Made by a program: the position numbers and the translations under genes. Source: Drosophila persimilis (lineage: Eukaryota; Arthropoda; Insecta; Diptera; Drosophilidae). Taken from it: a DNA stretch of 64,000 nt. Within the stretch, counting starts at the first letter, position 1; each line of letters opens with the position of its first letter. Location of the stretch: the NCBI RefSeq assembly GCF_003286085.1, contig NW_020825485.1, positions 1 through 64,000 on the forward strand, in the 5' to 3' direction. The notes beneath the pieces are model-generated. The model made no database searches. It was not told where the DNA came from and worked only from the letters and a program-made list of their open reading frames with translations. Positions 20,004 through 31,680 of this stretch are shown piece after piece.

Positions 20004-20239
20004 GCAAACAGATGCAAAAAAAAACAAAACGGAGAAAATCCCTACTGCAGTCATCGACTGCGATACAACCTCTGGCGCTTACGTATAATTTCGTATAAAA
20101 TATGTTCTATGTAAATAATCAACCAATTTCTTTTCGGTTTTAGTTGCCGATCGTGTTCTGACATGATAATTATAGTACGAGAACAAAGAATACAATAAGT
20201 ATAGACAATGGAAGAGATTACTTGGAAGAGTATAATTTT
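20004..20239. repeat. 230-bp linker, copy B (inverted)
   Basis: Reverse complement of 2951-3184. It lies between the gene-carrying Helentron head and the head of the complete Helentron at 20240. Confidence 0.8.
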
Positions 20240-21388
20240 TATACCCGATACTCAAAATGAGTATTGGGGTATATTAGATTTGTGGTAAAAGTGTATGTGT
20301 GTAACGTCCAGAAGGAATCGTTTCCGACCCCATAAAGTATATATATTCTTGATCAGCATCAATAGCCGAGTCGATTGAGCCATGTCTGTCTGTCCGTCTG
20401 TCCGTCCGTCCGTCTGTCCGTCCGTCCGTCTGTCCGTCCGTCCGTCTGTCCGTCTGTCCGTCCCCTTCAGCGCCTAATTCTCAAAGACTATAAGAGCTAG
20501 AGCAACGATGTTTTGGATCCAGACTTCTGTGATATGTCACTGCTACAAAAATATTTCAAAACTTTGCCCCGCCCACTTCCGCCCCCACAAAGGGCGAAAA
20601 TCTGTGGCATCCACAATTTTAAAGATACGAGAAAACCAAAAACGCAGAATCGTAGAGAATGATCATATCTTTTAGACTGCGAAATCTGAATTGGATCGTA
20701 TTATTATTATAGCCAGCATCAAGAAAACAATTTCATTTTTTCTCGCCCTGTCTCTCTCTAACACACACGTAGCATAGGCGGCTTTGCTTAGAGTAAAACA
20801 TTAGCGCCTAGATCTCAGAGACTATAAACGCTAGTGCAACCAAATTTGGTATCCACAATCCTAATATATCGGACCGAGACGAGTTTGTTTCAAAATTTCG
20901 CCACACCCCCTTCCGACCCGCAAAGGATGCAAATCTGGGGATATTCACAAATCTCAGAGACTATTAAAGCTAGAGTAACCAAATTTGGTATCCGCACTTC
21001 TGTTAGATCTCACTATAAAACCTTTATCTCAAAATTTCGCCCCACCCCCTTCCGCCCACACAAAGGACGAAAATCTGTTGCATCCACAATATTGCATATT
21101 TGAGAAAACTAAAAACGCAGAATCATAGATAACGACCTTATCTATAAGATTGCTGAATCTGGATCAGATCAGATCATTTTTATAGCCAAAAGGAACAAAT
21201 CAATTTGCAGTGGCTACGCAGCGCCCGACGTCACGCTCAGACTGATTTTCTGTCTCTCTCGCACGCACTCTTTGTCGTGTCGTTTAATATTAGCGGCGTC
21301 TGCCGGAGGAGAGCCATACTGACTTAGTATCGGGTATAACTGTAGAGTTGCGGTGTCCGCAGCAACTCACAACGTTCCCCCTCGTTTT
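20240..21388 (+). mobile_element. Complete non-autonomous Helentron (INE-1/ISY type)
   Basis: This 1149-bp copy is a good reference. The head TATACCCGATACTC can pair imperfectly with the following GAGTATTGGGGTATA. The GTCCGTCT tract is at 20392-20462. AGTATCGGGTATAA near 21326-21340 is inverted relative to the head. A terminal hairpin at 21345-21368 has a GAGTTGC..GCAACTC stem, and the tail is CCCCCTCGTTTT. There is no ORF, so it depends on an enzyme from elsewhere. Subterminal inverted repeats plus a terminal hairpin and microsatellite are the known hallmarks of Helentron-derived interspersed elements such as INE-1/DINE-1. Confidence 0.9.
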
Positions 21389-21504
21389 CTGATGTTGTTG
21401 ATGTTGATGTTGTTTTTGGAGAGCAATCTTCGTCTGGCTGCCTCAGCTGAGGGGGATGGCAGTTCTATTGTGTGCATTGCCGTTTTGCACAATGTCGTTG
21501 TCAT
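21389..21504. other. Host-locus scrap between two Helentrons
   Basis: After ~85 bases not seen elsewhere, positions 21474-21504 match 15730-15765 (TGCATTGCCGTTTT, one mismatch). This shows the original sequence into which errantivirus A's LTR end was inserted at TGCA. No gene. Confidence 0.65.
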
Positions 21505-21598
21505 TATACCCGATACTCAAAATGAGTATTGGGGTATATTAGATTTGTGGTAAAAGTTTATGTGTGTAACGTCCAGAAGGAATCGTTTCCGACCCCAT
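21505..21598 (+). mobile_element. Helentron head fragment
   Basis: 94 bp from TATACCCGATACTC to CGACCCCAT, then a switch to Osvaldo-like LTR. TCGTTTCCG occurs on both sides of the switch, a short homology that could have guided the join. Confidence 0.85.
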
Positions 21599-22626
21599 CG
21601 TTTCCGCGGGTGAACCCGTGCTTGGGGAGCTGTAGAGACGTGCGTTGGGGGTCATGCGTGGCGGGAGGATGGGGTTTGGGTCAGGGGTCGGAAGGGTAGG
21701 GGAGAGGGGAGCCCAGCTTAGCAGATGCCGCATGATCCACGACTCACATCCACTTCGCCGGGCCCCCAGGGAATAGTGAAGAGAGGGGGAGGGGCTGAGG
21801 GACTCCTACGGGCGAAAGTTCTGAAACCGGTGGGTTGAGGTGGGTGTCTTTATTGTGGGGGAATAAACGACAAAAATTTACAAACATTTTGGGAAACTTC
21901 TGGTTCTGTGCGTACACCCTGCCTACTGCACCGATCTATCCCCCCCAGAGCTCCCTTACGTGAGGTGGCTCACCCTTGCTTTCCCTTCCTTGGATCCGGC
22001 GGCCGGTCCTCGTCACGGTGGTCGCGACATATATATTTTTGTCTTTTTTTTCTCGCGGGGTCGGGGCACTGTTTATTTTTCCCAACCGTTCTGGTTCAGC
22101 ACTTGGAGATCACTCCCGATCTCCTTTCTTTTTTGCAGCTTCTCTGCCGCTTCGTGGCTGCGCAGCTTTCGGCACTCGGCCTCGGCTCGGGGGTGTTTTT
22201 CATGGTTCGCCGTCGGCTCTCTCCCTCGGCTGCGTGGGCGATCGGCGGCTTCTCTGCCGCTTCGCTCTCTTGCATGCTGTTCCTTTGCGTTTGGCCGTTC
22301 TCTCTCTTGCTTTGGCTGCGTGGGCGTAAGAGCGATCGGCGACTCTCTCCGTTTCCTTCTCTTCCATGTCGGCTCTCTTTGCTGCGTGGCCGTAGTAGGC
22401 GTCTCTCTTTCGTGTTGTCTCTTCGCTGCTAATAAGTAAAAGGCCTCACTATTTTAGGGGTTTTCTTAGCCTATTTCTTATTTTAATTGGGGAAACTAAG
22501 GATTCATGGTTGTCTTTGTTATAATAGTAATAGTAGTAGTAATAAAATGAGATAATAAGCCCCCCGGGGCTGTCCCTTCAGGGAATGGTTTTGTGGTCAG
22601 GTTTTGTGGAGGCTTGTGCCTTCACA
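21599..22626 (-). repeat. Osvaldo-like 3' LTR (~1 kb)
   Basis: The right edge is firm: on the minus strand a purine tract (AGGAAGGGAG) is followed by TGTGAAGGCACAAG. The left edge is approximate, set where Helentron sequence ends. It carries TTTATTGTGGGGGAATAAACG near 21850. Much of it is repeated at ~40900-41551. ORFs at 21908-22439 are GC-rich noise shared partly with that LTR. Confidence 0.7.
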
Positions 22627-24897
22627 CTCCCTTCCTACTTCGGGGTGGGGCGCGGTGAAATGCGCACCAAATTTCCGCTGATGGATACGCGGAAGCGTTG
22701 GCCGTCGTGGTATTCAAGGCTGCGGATCCGACGGCGCCCGTGCCGCGCCGCGTTTGCCTGAGCGCTGGCGCCTTCCAGCAGGCTTTGCGGGATGCGGCAG
22801 TCAGGTGTGCTTACCCGCCAGGCGACTGGGGCGATTGGCCATGCCTGTTCCTCTTGCAACCCGTTCAGCTCGGGCATCTCCTCGAACGCTGTGAGCAGTA
22901 CGCCCGCCTCTGCCTCTTCCAAAACCAATGACAGGTCGCTGTCCTCCTTTGGGCGACTCGGGTTTCCTGGTTCGGCCTCTCGGGCCGTGCAGCCCGTCGA
23001 GTCCGGGTTCGGGGCGTTGGGGTCGGTGGGAGCTGGCGATAGCCACTCCATTGGTGCGTAGTCCAGCGGCTGCCAATCGCGATTCTTCTTTCTTTCCGGG
23101 GCTGCCGCCTCCTCCTGCGCGTCCCACTCCTGCAATTGGGCGTGCCAACCGTCGTCCCAGCTGGTGTCCGGGATCGGGCCGTTCGGAAGAAGAAACCATG
23201 TTTGGTTAGAACCTGTGCCACTGGTGTGCCCTGGGCCTAAATTTTACTATTTTGTAAGGCCCCTCATATTTGGGAGCCAGTTTGGCAGCGAAGTTGTCCG
23301 CCGCTTTGGACAGGTGATGTTGGCGTAGCATCACGAGCGTCCCGATCGTGGGTCTCCATTCGCGTCGACGTAGGTTGTAGTTCCTGCTCTGCGTCTGTGA
23401 TGCCTGCTGGGTATTTTCCTGTACGATGGCGAAGATTTCCTTGAGTCGCTTGGCCTTGTCGGTTGGGATCTCTGTCACTTCACTGGCCTAGTCCTGGGGT
23501 CGCCTCTTCGTACAAGGCTCCAGGCAACCGAGGTTCCCGGCCGAGTACGACTGCTGGCACTACTGCTGGCACTTGGCGCACTGCCGGATATATCGGGCGA
23601 TATCTCGGTGCAGTCCGGGCCAGTAGTACCTCTGTGCTATTCGTGTCGCTGTCTTCCTGATCCCGAGGTGTCCTGCTGTCGATTCACTCTTCTAGCACGC
23701 GTCGGCGGTGGTCCCTGTGGACACATAATTTCCATTTGATAGGATCTTCTTCGCTGGTTCTGCTGCTGGCTCGTTTGTATATTTGGTCGCTCTCGATGAT
23801 GAGTTCCGGATGCCCCTCCGGCTGTTCCTGTATCCGTTTGCGGAGTTTCTGCAGCCAGGGGCAGGGGCAGGGGTCCCGGTCCTCGTCCACTCGCTGCAGC
23901 CACAACGTTCTGGCTTCCTCGACGGTAGTGGATGTCAAACCGATATTGCTGGAGCTCCAAGGCCCAGCGGGCGATGCGTCCTGCAGTTCGATGGAGTTCG
24001 ATGGAGTTCAACCACTTCGAAGTTACATCGAAGTGGTATCCTTCCAGGAAGCATCGGAGCAAGGCACTCTTTCTCGGTGGCCGAGTAGTTTTCCTCTGCC
24101 TTGAGTAGTCGACGGCTTGCGTAGGCGATGAATCTTTCTGCTCCGTCGATCTCCATGCTTCATATGAACTGGCGTCCGTTTGGAGTACGAATCGCTCGGC
24201 GAAGTCGGGGCATGCCAGGACTGGTGCTTGCGTGAGTCTTTCCTTGAGAGTCTCGAATGCCTGATGTTGTTCGTCTGTCCACTCCCACTTTTGATCCTTT
24301 TTGAGCAGGTTGGTCATGGGCTGGACCACCGTGGCGATACCACGGTACCAGGATGCCATCCCGATACAGCGTCGCAGTTCTTTCAGTGTGGTAAGCGGTG
24401 TTAGTTTCTGGACTGCGCTGACCTTGTCTGGGTCCGTGTGGATGCCTTGTTCGCTGATGACATGGCCGCGGTAGACTAAACTCTTCCTGAAGAAACTGCA
24501 ATTGTTTCGGTTTAGTCGGAGGTTCGCCTCTCGCAGCCTCCTGAAGACCTCGCGAAGGTGGTCGATGTGTTCTTCTAGTGTGGCTCCGATGACGATGATG
24601 TCGTCGAGATACGCGAACGCGTACGGCTCCATGGTGGGTCCGATGACGCTGTCCAAGGCTCGCTGGAACGTCGCTGGGGCTGAGTGCAGGCCGAAAGGCA
24701 TGACCTTCCAATGGAAGAGTCCTCTGCCGGGGACGGTAAATGCTGTTGCCTCTCTGCTGCTCTTGGCAACCGGGATCTGTCAGTATCCGTTTTTGAGGTC
24801 CAGCGTGGAGATGTAGCGAGCGTGGCGTAGTCTCTCGAGAATGTGGTTAATCCGTGGCAGCGGATACGCGTCAGGCACCGAGCGGGCATTTAGCTGG
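22627..24897 (-). pseudogene. Osvaldo-like pol, C-terminal part (RT, RNase H, integrase remnants)
   Basis: RT runs from ~24889 with FAYLDDIIVIG (24590-24620, the catalytic LDD) through the thumb. RNase H lies at ~24180-23950 with frameshifts. The integrase zinc region (ATRIAQRYYWPGLHRDIARY, ~23570-23650) is followed almost directly by the C-terminal domain (LRQHHLSKAADNFAAKLAPK, ~23280-23350), so the DDE catalytic core is deleted. A 166-codon ORF (23135-22635) follows and may be the pol C-terminus or a third ORF. Several frame changes make it inactive. Confidence 0.8.
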
Positions 24898-25053
24898 CAA
24901 CTCCGTTCTCTTTCGTAGTGATCAGACGTGTTTTTGTTTTGCGCTCCGCATTTTTTCCTTTTGTTTTGAATAAACAGCCGGTGTTTTCCTAACTAAATTC
25001 TAATTATACTTCCTAACCAGACAACAATCTGGAAACCAATTCTATTACGCGAG
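24898..25053 (+). mobile_element. 5' end of the LINE, upstream of errantivirus B
   Basis: This short piece lies between the Osvaldo-like RT break (24897) and errantivirus B. Because errantivirus B is flanked by TGCA on both sides (25054-25057, 33927-33930), this piece was continuous with 33931 onward. It is probably the LINE leader. No ORF. Confidence 0.6.
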
Positions 25054-25057
25054 TGCA

Positions 25058-25589
25058 AATTAAATAACTGCGGTAGCGGATTGTGTTTTTAAAAAGTTTT
25101 TATTTTACTTCGAACTTCACTGATATAGATTTAAGTAGAGGGTCACAAAGGAATTCCGGGCAAAGGGATTGCGCGATCTTAATTGTTAGCTAGACTTTGC
25201 GGTGTCGCTGCTGGATCAAGACTGACTTGAACTTTCTGATCTTTGCATCGTTGATCCCTTTCGGGAATAGTTTTTCTATAAACATTTCAATTGATTTCGC
25301 CATCCCGAGTATTGGATTTCGTCATCCAAAAAGAGAACTGTAAAAGGCCTAAAGTGCATGATCTGCAGAAAGCCGGGAGTGAGATTGTTTATGAGAAGCC
25401 GGGTGTGGGCAAACATTGGTTTTCCATTTAGGCGAGTGTCAAAGATTGGGATTGCGGCGGGAGCCCTTGAGATTGTACATCTTAGAAATCAATTAGGCGG
25501 AGGCCCAAGATTGAAATTGTTTTCGTTTTGGAAAGCCAAAGATTGTTTACAACTCGTATAAGAGCTCAATAGAATTGGGTACGTTAACT
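25058..25589 (-). repeat. Errantivirus B 3' LTR
   Basis: 532-bp LTR. On the minus strand it begins AGTTAACGTACCC after the GGGGGGAGTT purine tract and ends at TTATTTAATT beside TGCA. Confidence 0.93.
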
Positions 25590-25599
25590 CCCCCCATTC

Positions 25600-27007
25600 T
25601 TAAATGTTTCGTCCCGATACATTTTGAAGTTCTGATAGAGCTCTAATTTCTTCTGACAGTATTTGAATGTTGCTTTCCACTATTTCTTCTGACGGTATTC
25701 TTATTGATTTAATAAGTACAAATTTGGTTAATTTATAGCCGAAGTAAAATAACATTATCAATATCAAAATGATTAAAAATAATGTTGTTAGTGGTAAGGC
25801 CGTATTACCTAATGTTATAAGGGGATTTAAAATATTAACATTATCAAAAGAAAATTGCTTATCATTCGATTGTATATAATCAACTAATTCAAAATCGCTA
25901 TATCTATGATGCGATATATATCTTAGAATTTTACCCTTATCATTTATGTGGGTTATATTATTTATTACAATTGTGTTGTTGAATATAAGGAGATACGATC
26001 CTAACAAAGTAGTATTGTCTACGATATTTTTGCCTGAAACTAATATGGCACCATCCTGAATGATGTCTATTTCTTTGTTTTTTCCCCTTTTTTAAGTGCA
26101 GTTGGCTTTAAAGCCATTAAGTAAATTACTGAAACAGGTATTCTTTAAATTTATTTGTGCGTAATTGTTAAAAGTTTCACTTTTAAAATTATTCATTAAA
26201 TAGTATTTCTCCTTACATTCACAAACTTAACTAACATTCCATCATTTTGTGAGATGGCTCTTGCATGGTAAAACTTGCAAATATCTTTAATTTGAGGATA
26301 TTTTATGTAAATGATTATTAAATCTGCATTTCGAATTATTTTAACCGTTGCAATGTCCAGCAGATCAGACAGTTCAACAGGATGTTTTTCATGCTTATAA
26401 ATGTCTTCTATTTCGTTTTTATTTAAAATTTTTGTATTGAAAATGTTTACTTTTAAGAGGGTTATGGTATCAACTAAATTTAGTAGGTCAAAAGTTATTA
26501 ATTTTAAACGATGCTTTCTCAGTATCGTTTCTTCATTGAAGATGACATTTTTTAATGAATTTGATAGCAATTCAATTTCTTTAAAAAATTTGGAATTTAT
26601 TACAAATTGTTTATTATTATTTTCAGTTAATACATTTACTTTATTTTGTATTTTCAAAAAGTCGTCATGATCAGGGCTGCCTGCTATCCATTTCCAAATG
26701 GTACCTAATTCATTAATTCGCCTTTCATTCCGTTTTGGAACTAATTCTGAAATCATTAATTTTAATAGACTTAAGTCCATTGATATTTCCCACTCATCGT
26801 CTGAATTAATTGATTTGTTGACATATTTGGATTCTTTATCAATTATCTCTCTATAAAAACTCAAATTAGTAATATGGAAAAGTTCAGCGTATGTTTCATA
26901 AGTGTAAACGTCTCTGTCGTCTTTGAGCAATAGATAGTCACTATGCGTATTACTTCCGAAGTCGTCAATATAACAAAAGTCAGTATTAGTATATTCGCAT
27001 ACATTTT
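25600..27007 (-). pseudogene. Errantivirus B env, frameshifted
   Basis: A splice acceptor (TTTTTTCCAG, minus strand, at 27017-27008) leads into an env-like frame with the GTIWKWIAGSPDHDD motif at ~26670-26715. The frame ends at 26196. The downstream part is in a different frame and its last 135 codons (26007-25600) include the membrane anchor and tail. The break is a ~10-base deletion near 26229, shared with errantivirus A but absent from the fragment at 1-478. An env with this lesion would lack its transmembrane part. Confidence 0.85.
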
Positions 27008-27101
27008 CTGGAAAAAATATTTAATATTTGATGTTATCTTTATGTATAATTCTGTTTCTATTGTTGATTATAATTTTATTCGGTCGATTTTCCTTAACTA
27101 C

Positions 27102-30100
27102 CTACTTTTTGTATCGGGATTGAAGTTTATTTCTTTCCCCGAATTTCATTTCATAAACTACTTCTCCTATTTTATAATCTTTTTTTCTTCTATCTTTGTT
27201 ATGTAGCTTAAGCATTTTGGTCTGAGCTTCCTTAAGTAATATTGGATTATGTTTGTGTTCTATTTTGTTATACAATATGTCATATGGCATTTGATTGGTC
27301 GTTGAATGTATCGTCAGGTTATATTTCAGTGCCGCCCTTATTATTATTTCTGAATAATCTGTTAGATTTAATTCATCCTTGATGCACCGCGCTATTTCTG
27401 TTAGTGTGGAATGTACCCTTTCTACCTGACCATTTGAGGTGCTGTGTCTGGGATCAGCATAATAAATAGTTAAGTTACTTCTTTGTATGAATGATCTAAA
27501 TTGTGCTGAAGTAAAGCTTGGTTCGTTGTCAGTCATTAATGATGTTGCTAACGGAAAGTGTTGCAAAATTTCCATTACCTTATTTTCAATGTTTAATTTA
27601 CTTTGAATTTCCTTGACCACCAAGTATTTGGAATAAGAATCTATACAAGTTATGAATGTTAGGTTTTGGGCATAGTATATGTCTAAGTGTAATTGATCTC
27701 CTTCTTTTGCTGGAATGGGAGCTTCCCCAATTGGAATTTTTACAGGGTGTCTGTGATATTTGTTTTTGTTACAGATCTCACAATTTTTTATATATTCTTT
27801 TAATTTTTTGTGCAGGTTTGGCCAATAATACAGCTTAGTTATTTGTTTGTAATTTTCATCTAGTCCTCTATGGGCTCTGCAATGTGTTTCTTCTATAATT
27901 ATAGCTTTATCTTCTGAATTTACTACATCTTGGAGGAACTTTCTCGTGAAGAGAAATTTATTTATGAAGTTTTCCTTTAGCTTATTTTGGATAAGGTATA
28001 AATCTTCTAAAGTGCAGTGTATTCCTGTGGTTAAGTGAGGCTGAATAAATTCTTTTAAAATGATTAGCAGATTGTCTACCGTATCAAATTCAATAATATA
28101 TCGGGTATTTTCATAAACTCTTACTAACTCATGAACTGTGAATCTCCCTTGCGCTAATAGTAGCTGTTGTTTAAATTGGTTTAGAGGCTTGCTAGTCTCT
28201 TGAATGACGTTTTCAAAACTACTCTCTGCTGAATGCTGAGAATTTATGTCTGATTCTGATTCTGTCTGGTCGACATCACTACGTCCGCTACTACGTTAGT
28301 TGAGCCTGGCTTATAAATGATTTTTGGTGTAAAACTTTCTATGAAGTAATACCAACGTTTCATTTCAACATTTGGATTTTTTTGCGACATTGCAAAGGAC
28401 AAAGGTTGGTGATCTGTATGTATTTCAATTCCACTCACTCCGGTATTGTATAGTCTTTGGTTTTACTTAAAGTTTTAGAAATAAATGTTATGGGATTCCC
28501 ATCTTGCGACAAAACTGCACCTATTGCTATGTCCGATGCATCTGTGGTTAATGTGAATTTTTTATTGTAATCTGGTTGTACTAATTCAATATGTGCTATT
28601 AAACTGTCCTTTAAATTATTAAATGCTCCAATTGCTGCTTCATCCAGTTGTATTAATGTTTTCTTGGATGCCCTTCGTGAAACTTTCCCATTTACTCCAC
28701 TCAGATATTTTGTTAATGGTTTGGCAATTGTGGCATAATTTCGGCCAAATTTTCTGTAATACCCTGTTAGTCCTAAGAAGCTACGTAGCTCTCTGATATT
28801 TTTAGGAATTGGATAGTTTTGTATTGCGGAGATTTTGTCTGGATCTGTTTTAATGATATTTTGGGAAACAATGTATCCCAGAAATTTGGTTTCCAATTGA
28901 AAGAATTTAGACTTTTCTAGGGAAATTTTCATGTTAGCGTTTTGCAATATCTGTATTATATGAATTAGATCTTTATAATGTTGTTCTATAGTTTTTGAAA
29001 ATATTATTATATCGTCCATATAGACGTGACAAGTTTTCCCAACTTGTTCTCTAAGTATATCGTCCATTGCCCTTTGGAAAATTCTGGGAGCGTTCGTCAA
29101 TCCCATAGGCATTCTTAGAAATTCATATTTGCCGTTATTTATGGAAAAAGATGTTTTTTCAATATCTGATTCCCTCATTAAAATCTGATAGAAACCTGAC
29201 TCTAAATCAATGGCCGAGAAATACTTTGCCTTACCTAAATTGGCAAGGATTACTGAAGGATCTTGCATAGGGTATCTATCCGGTATGGTGTTTTCATTAA
29301 GTTTCTTAAATTCTATTACTAATCTATGTTTAGGAGTTCCGTCCTCATTTACTCCCTTCTTTGGTACTACTATTACCGGTGAATTATATGGGCTTTTACT
29401 AGGTCTGATTATGCCTTCTTCTAACATTTTACTTATTTCGTTATTAACGAAATCGTTAACCGAATAAGCGTATGGATACTGCTTGCCATATACCGGTCTA
29501 TCATGTTCAGTGTTAATCTCTCCTTTTATATCCGTTCTGAACGGTAACTGTAAATTTATATTGGCATGGTCTTCTTCGATGATAGATACCATTTTCTCTC
29601 TGAGATTTTCTAAATTGTCCTCTTTGTAGGTTATTGTGTTATACAATTTCATTTTTTTCAATTCAGAATTTGCATAACTTTGAATGTCGGATATTTCCCA
29701 AACTTTTAAATTGTTCATTGTCGGATAAATCAACGACGGCGTGTTCAGGATTCGTTAATCCCAAACTATTCGAACTTTTAGTGTCGGATAATTCAACGAC
29801 GGCGTGCTCAGGATATTTTAATCCCAAACTATTAAAACTTTGGATGTCGGATAATTCAACGACGGCGGGTTCAGGATATTTGAATCCCAAACTATTGACG
29901 GATAATTCTTCGTCGGCGTGCTCAGGATTTTTTGATCCCAAGCTATATAAACTTCCTTCTACCTTTAACGAATCACTTTTCATTTCTTTTTCTTCTTCAA
30001 AATATTTTTTATTATATATTCCTTCAACGGAAGGATGGTTTTTCCTTCTATAAAGGTTAATTTGTTTAAAGAAAGGACCTCGTCATATAGAAGTTTCTCC

Positions 30101-30366
30101 TCATTGTCTTTATAACTTAAAGTCCCCTTTCCTGTATCAATAACAGCTCCGATTTTCTTTAATAGGTTAAATCCTATTAGTAAATCTGCCTCCATTCCAT
30201 CTATTTCGTAAAACACTTGTTTTGTGTTGAAAATAGTTATGTTATGGAAATATTTAATTATTGAAAACCCATTCACTGTAGCAACTTTCTTATAAATTGA
30301 TAATTCTTTTTTATTTTCGTAAACTCCTTTTTTTATATAACAGGAAGTTGCTCCCGTATCTATCAA
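27102..30366 (-). pseudogene. Errantivirus B pol (protease, RT, RNase H, integrase), broken
   Basis: Protease: ORF 30366-29980 starts MIDTGATSCYI (active-site DTGA). RT: ORF 29733-28435 with VYMDDIIIFSK and the RNase H start TTDASDIAIGAVLSQDGNP. The rest of RNase H (28438-28244) is in another frame after a small deletion at TIPE/SGIEIHTDHQ. Integrase: zinc region ~27960-27740 and core with TDNEPSFTS and GQVERVHSTLTE (27623-27102). Between protease and RT the frame shifts into a segment of four ~63-bp repeats (29705-29955). At least two frame lesions make it inactive. Confidence 0.88.
29705..29955 (-). repeat. Tandem 63-bp repeats in errantivirus pol linker
   Basis: About four units coding SLGLKYPEHAVVELSD-like peptides (21 residues) lie between protease and RT. 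The unit length is a multiple of three, so it adds peptide repeats without changing frame. Confidence 0.85.
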
Positions 30367-30419
30367 AACTTTTAATTCTCTGTTTATTTTTTTATCTACT
30401 CTTTTTAAGTAGGCCAGTC

Positions 30420-31673
30420 CTACTTCGGGGGCTGATCTAAAAAATGGTCCTCCTCAATGTTATTTATCCGCATTGCTTTAGTAGCCGGTTGTTCCGACGT
30501 TTCATTTGGCTTTCGTTTCTGCGCTTGATTTGCGTTAGACTGATTATTCGGTACTACGTTTGCCCTAAAATGCTGAGCTTGGTTATAATTTTTATTATTT
30601 CTCCTATAATAACCATTAGTATTCTCCCGATAATTTCTAATATTATTATTATTATTATTTCCCCTGAATTGATTGCTGTTCTGTCGGTTCTGGATTTGTA
30701 TCGATTCGTCTACATCCATTGGTTCCGGGGCCTGATTTTGTTGTCTACTACCCAAGAAATAGGGTTGTCCCCATGACATGTTATTCCTCTGAAAATCCTT
30801 TTTTTGGTCGAATGGTGAACTATTAGTCCTAGGTTGTCGTTGGTTGAATCTTAAGGTATTGTAATTATTATTCCCTGAATTTCTGGGGCCGCTGCATTGG
30901 TAGGCAAATTGGGGCCGAATGTTATTAGATTGCAATTCCTGTACCTTTGCCAAGGCATTCGGTAAATCTGGGGGATTCAATGAAAATAGGATTTCTGCAA
31001 TGCCGCCGTTTAGGCCAGTGACAAAAATGCGTAAGGCATTGTCTCTAATTTTTTTATTTGATTCTTTGGTGATTTCACTGTCCTTTCCGTGAGTCATTAT
31101 TGTCTTATTTATTAGCAAGGTCATTTTCTTGTTAACCTCGTTATAGAAATCTATAATTGAAAGGTTCCCTTGTCGGAGAACGCTTAACTCCTGTTCTATT
31201 ATGTAAATTGGTCTCTTGTCACTGTAAACAAAGTCAAGTCGTGAAAGTATGGCATCAAAATTTAAAACTGCCCCGTGGTTGGTCAGTGCGTCATGTGCTG
31301 GTCCTTTTATTTTGTTTCTCAAAATTGTTAATGCAATATAATATTGCTTACTTCCTTTCTTATATAACTTCACTGCAGTTTCTGCAGCTTCCCTCCATCC
31401 TACGTATTGGTTTAATCCACCATTGAAAATTGGTAGGGATTCTATTACCTTTAATGTGGTGTCATCTTTTATTGTCTCGTCTATTGTTTCTGCCTGATAA
31501 TCTGATACCTGATCGGATTTAGTTTCTATTTGTTGTTTTAAATTTACAATTTGCTCTTGTACTTGTGAAATTTGAAGTGCTATCAATTGTTTGACCAGAT
31601 CTGCTGTGAGATCGGTCCTTGTTTGAGAGTTAATCATTTTTAGTTTTTCAAAATCTAAAGTTAGTTGATCCAC
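30420..31673 (-). CDS. Errantivirus B Gag, 417 residues, open
   Basis: The ORF starts 7 bases from the Helentron insertion edge and remains open. The N-terminus is helical and coiled-coil-like (LKMINSQ..VQEQIVNLKQQIETK). The middle resembles errantivirus capsid (GWREAAETAVKLYKKGSKQY, IYIIEQELSVLRQGN). The C-terminus is rich in N, Q and R with no CCHC knuckle, as is usual for errantivirus Gag. It would package RNA into particles. The Helentron in the leader separates it from its LTR promoter by an extra 1.1 kb. Confidence 0.88.
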   Translation of the reverse strand: MDQLTLDFEKLKMINSQTRTDLTADLVKQLIALQISQVQEQIVNLKQQIETKSDQVSDYQAETIDETIKDDTTLKVIESLPIFNGGLNQYVGWREAAETAVKLYKKGSKQYYIALTILRNKIKGPAHDALTNHGAVLNFDAILSRLDFVYSDKRPIYIIEQELSVLRQGNLSIIDFYNEVNKKMTLLINKTIMTHGKDSEITKESNKKIRDNALRIFVTGLNGGIAEILFSLNPPDLPNALAKVQELQSNNIRPQFAYQCSGPRNSGNNNYNTLRFNQRQPRTNSSPFDQKKDFQRNNMSWGQPYFLGSRQQNQAPEPMDVDESIQIQNRQNSNQFRGNNNNNNIRNYRENTNGYYRRNNKNYNQAQHFRANVVPNNQSNANQAQKRKPNETSEQPATKAMRINNIEEDHFLDQPPK

Positions 31674-31680
31674 CTTTAAT

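Noticed and set aside
22698-23209. Overlapping ORFs on both strands near the Osvaldo-like pol end
   Set aside because: Only the 166-codon minus frame continues the pol direction; the others are GC-rich shadows.
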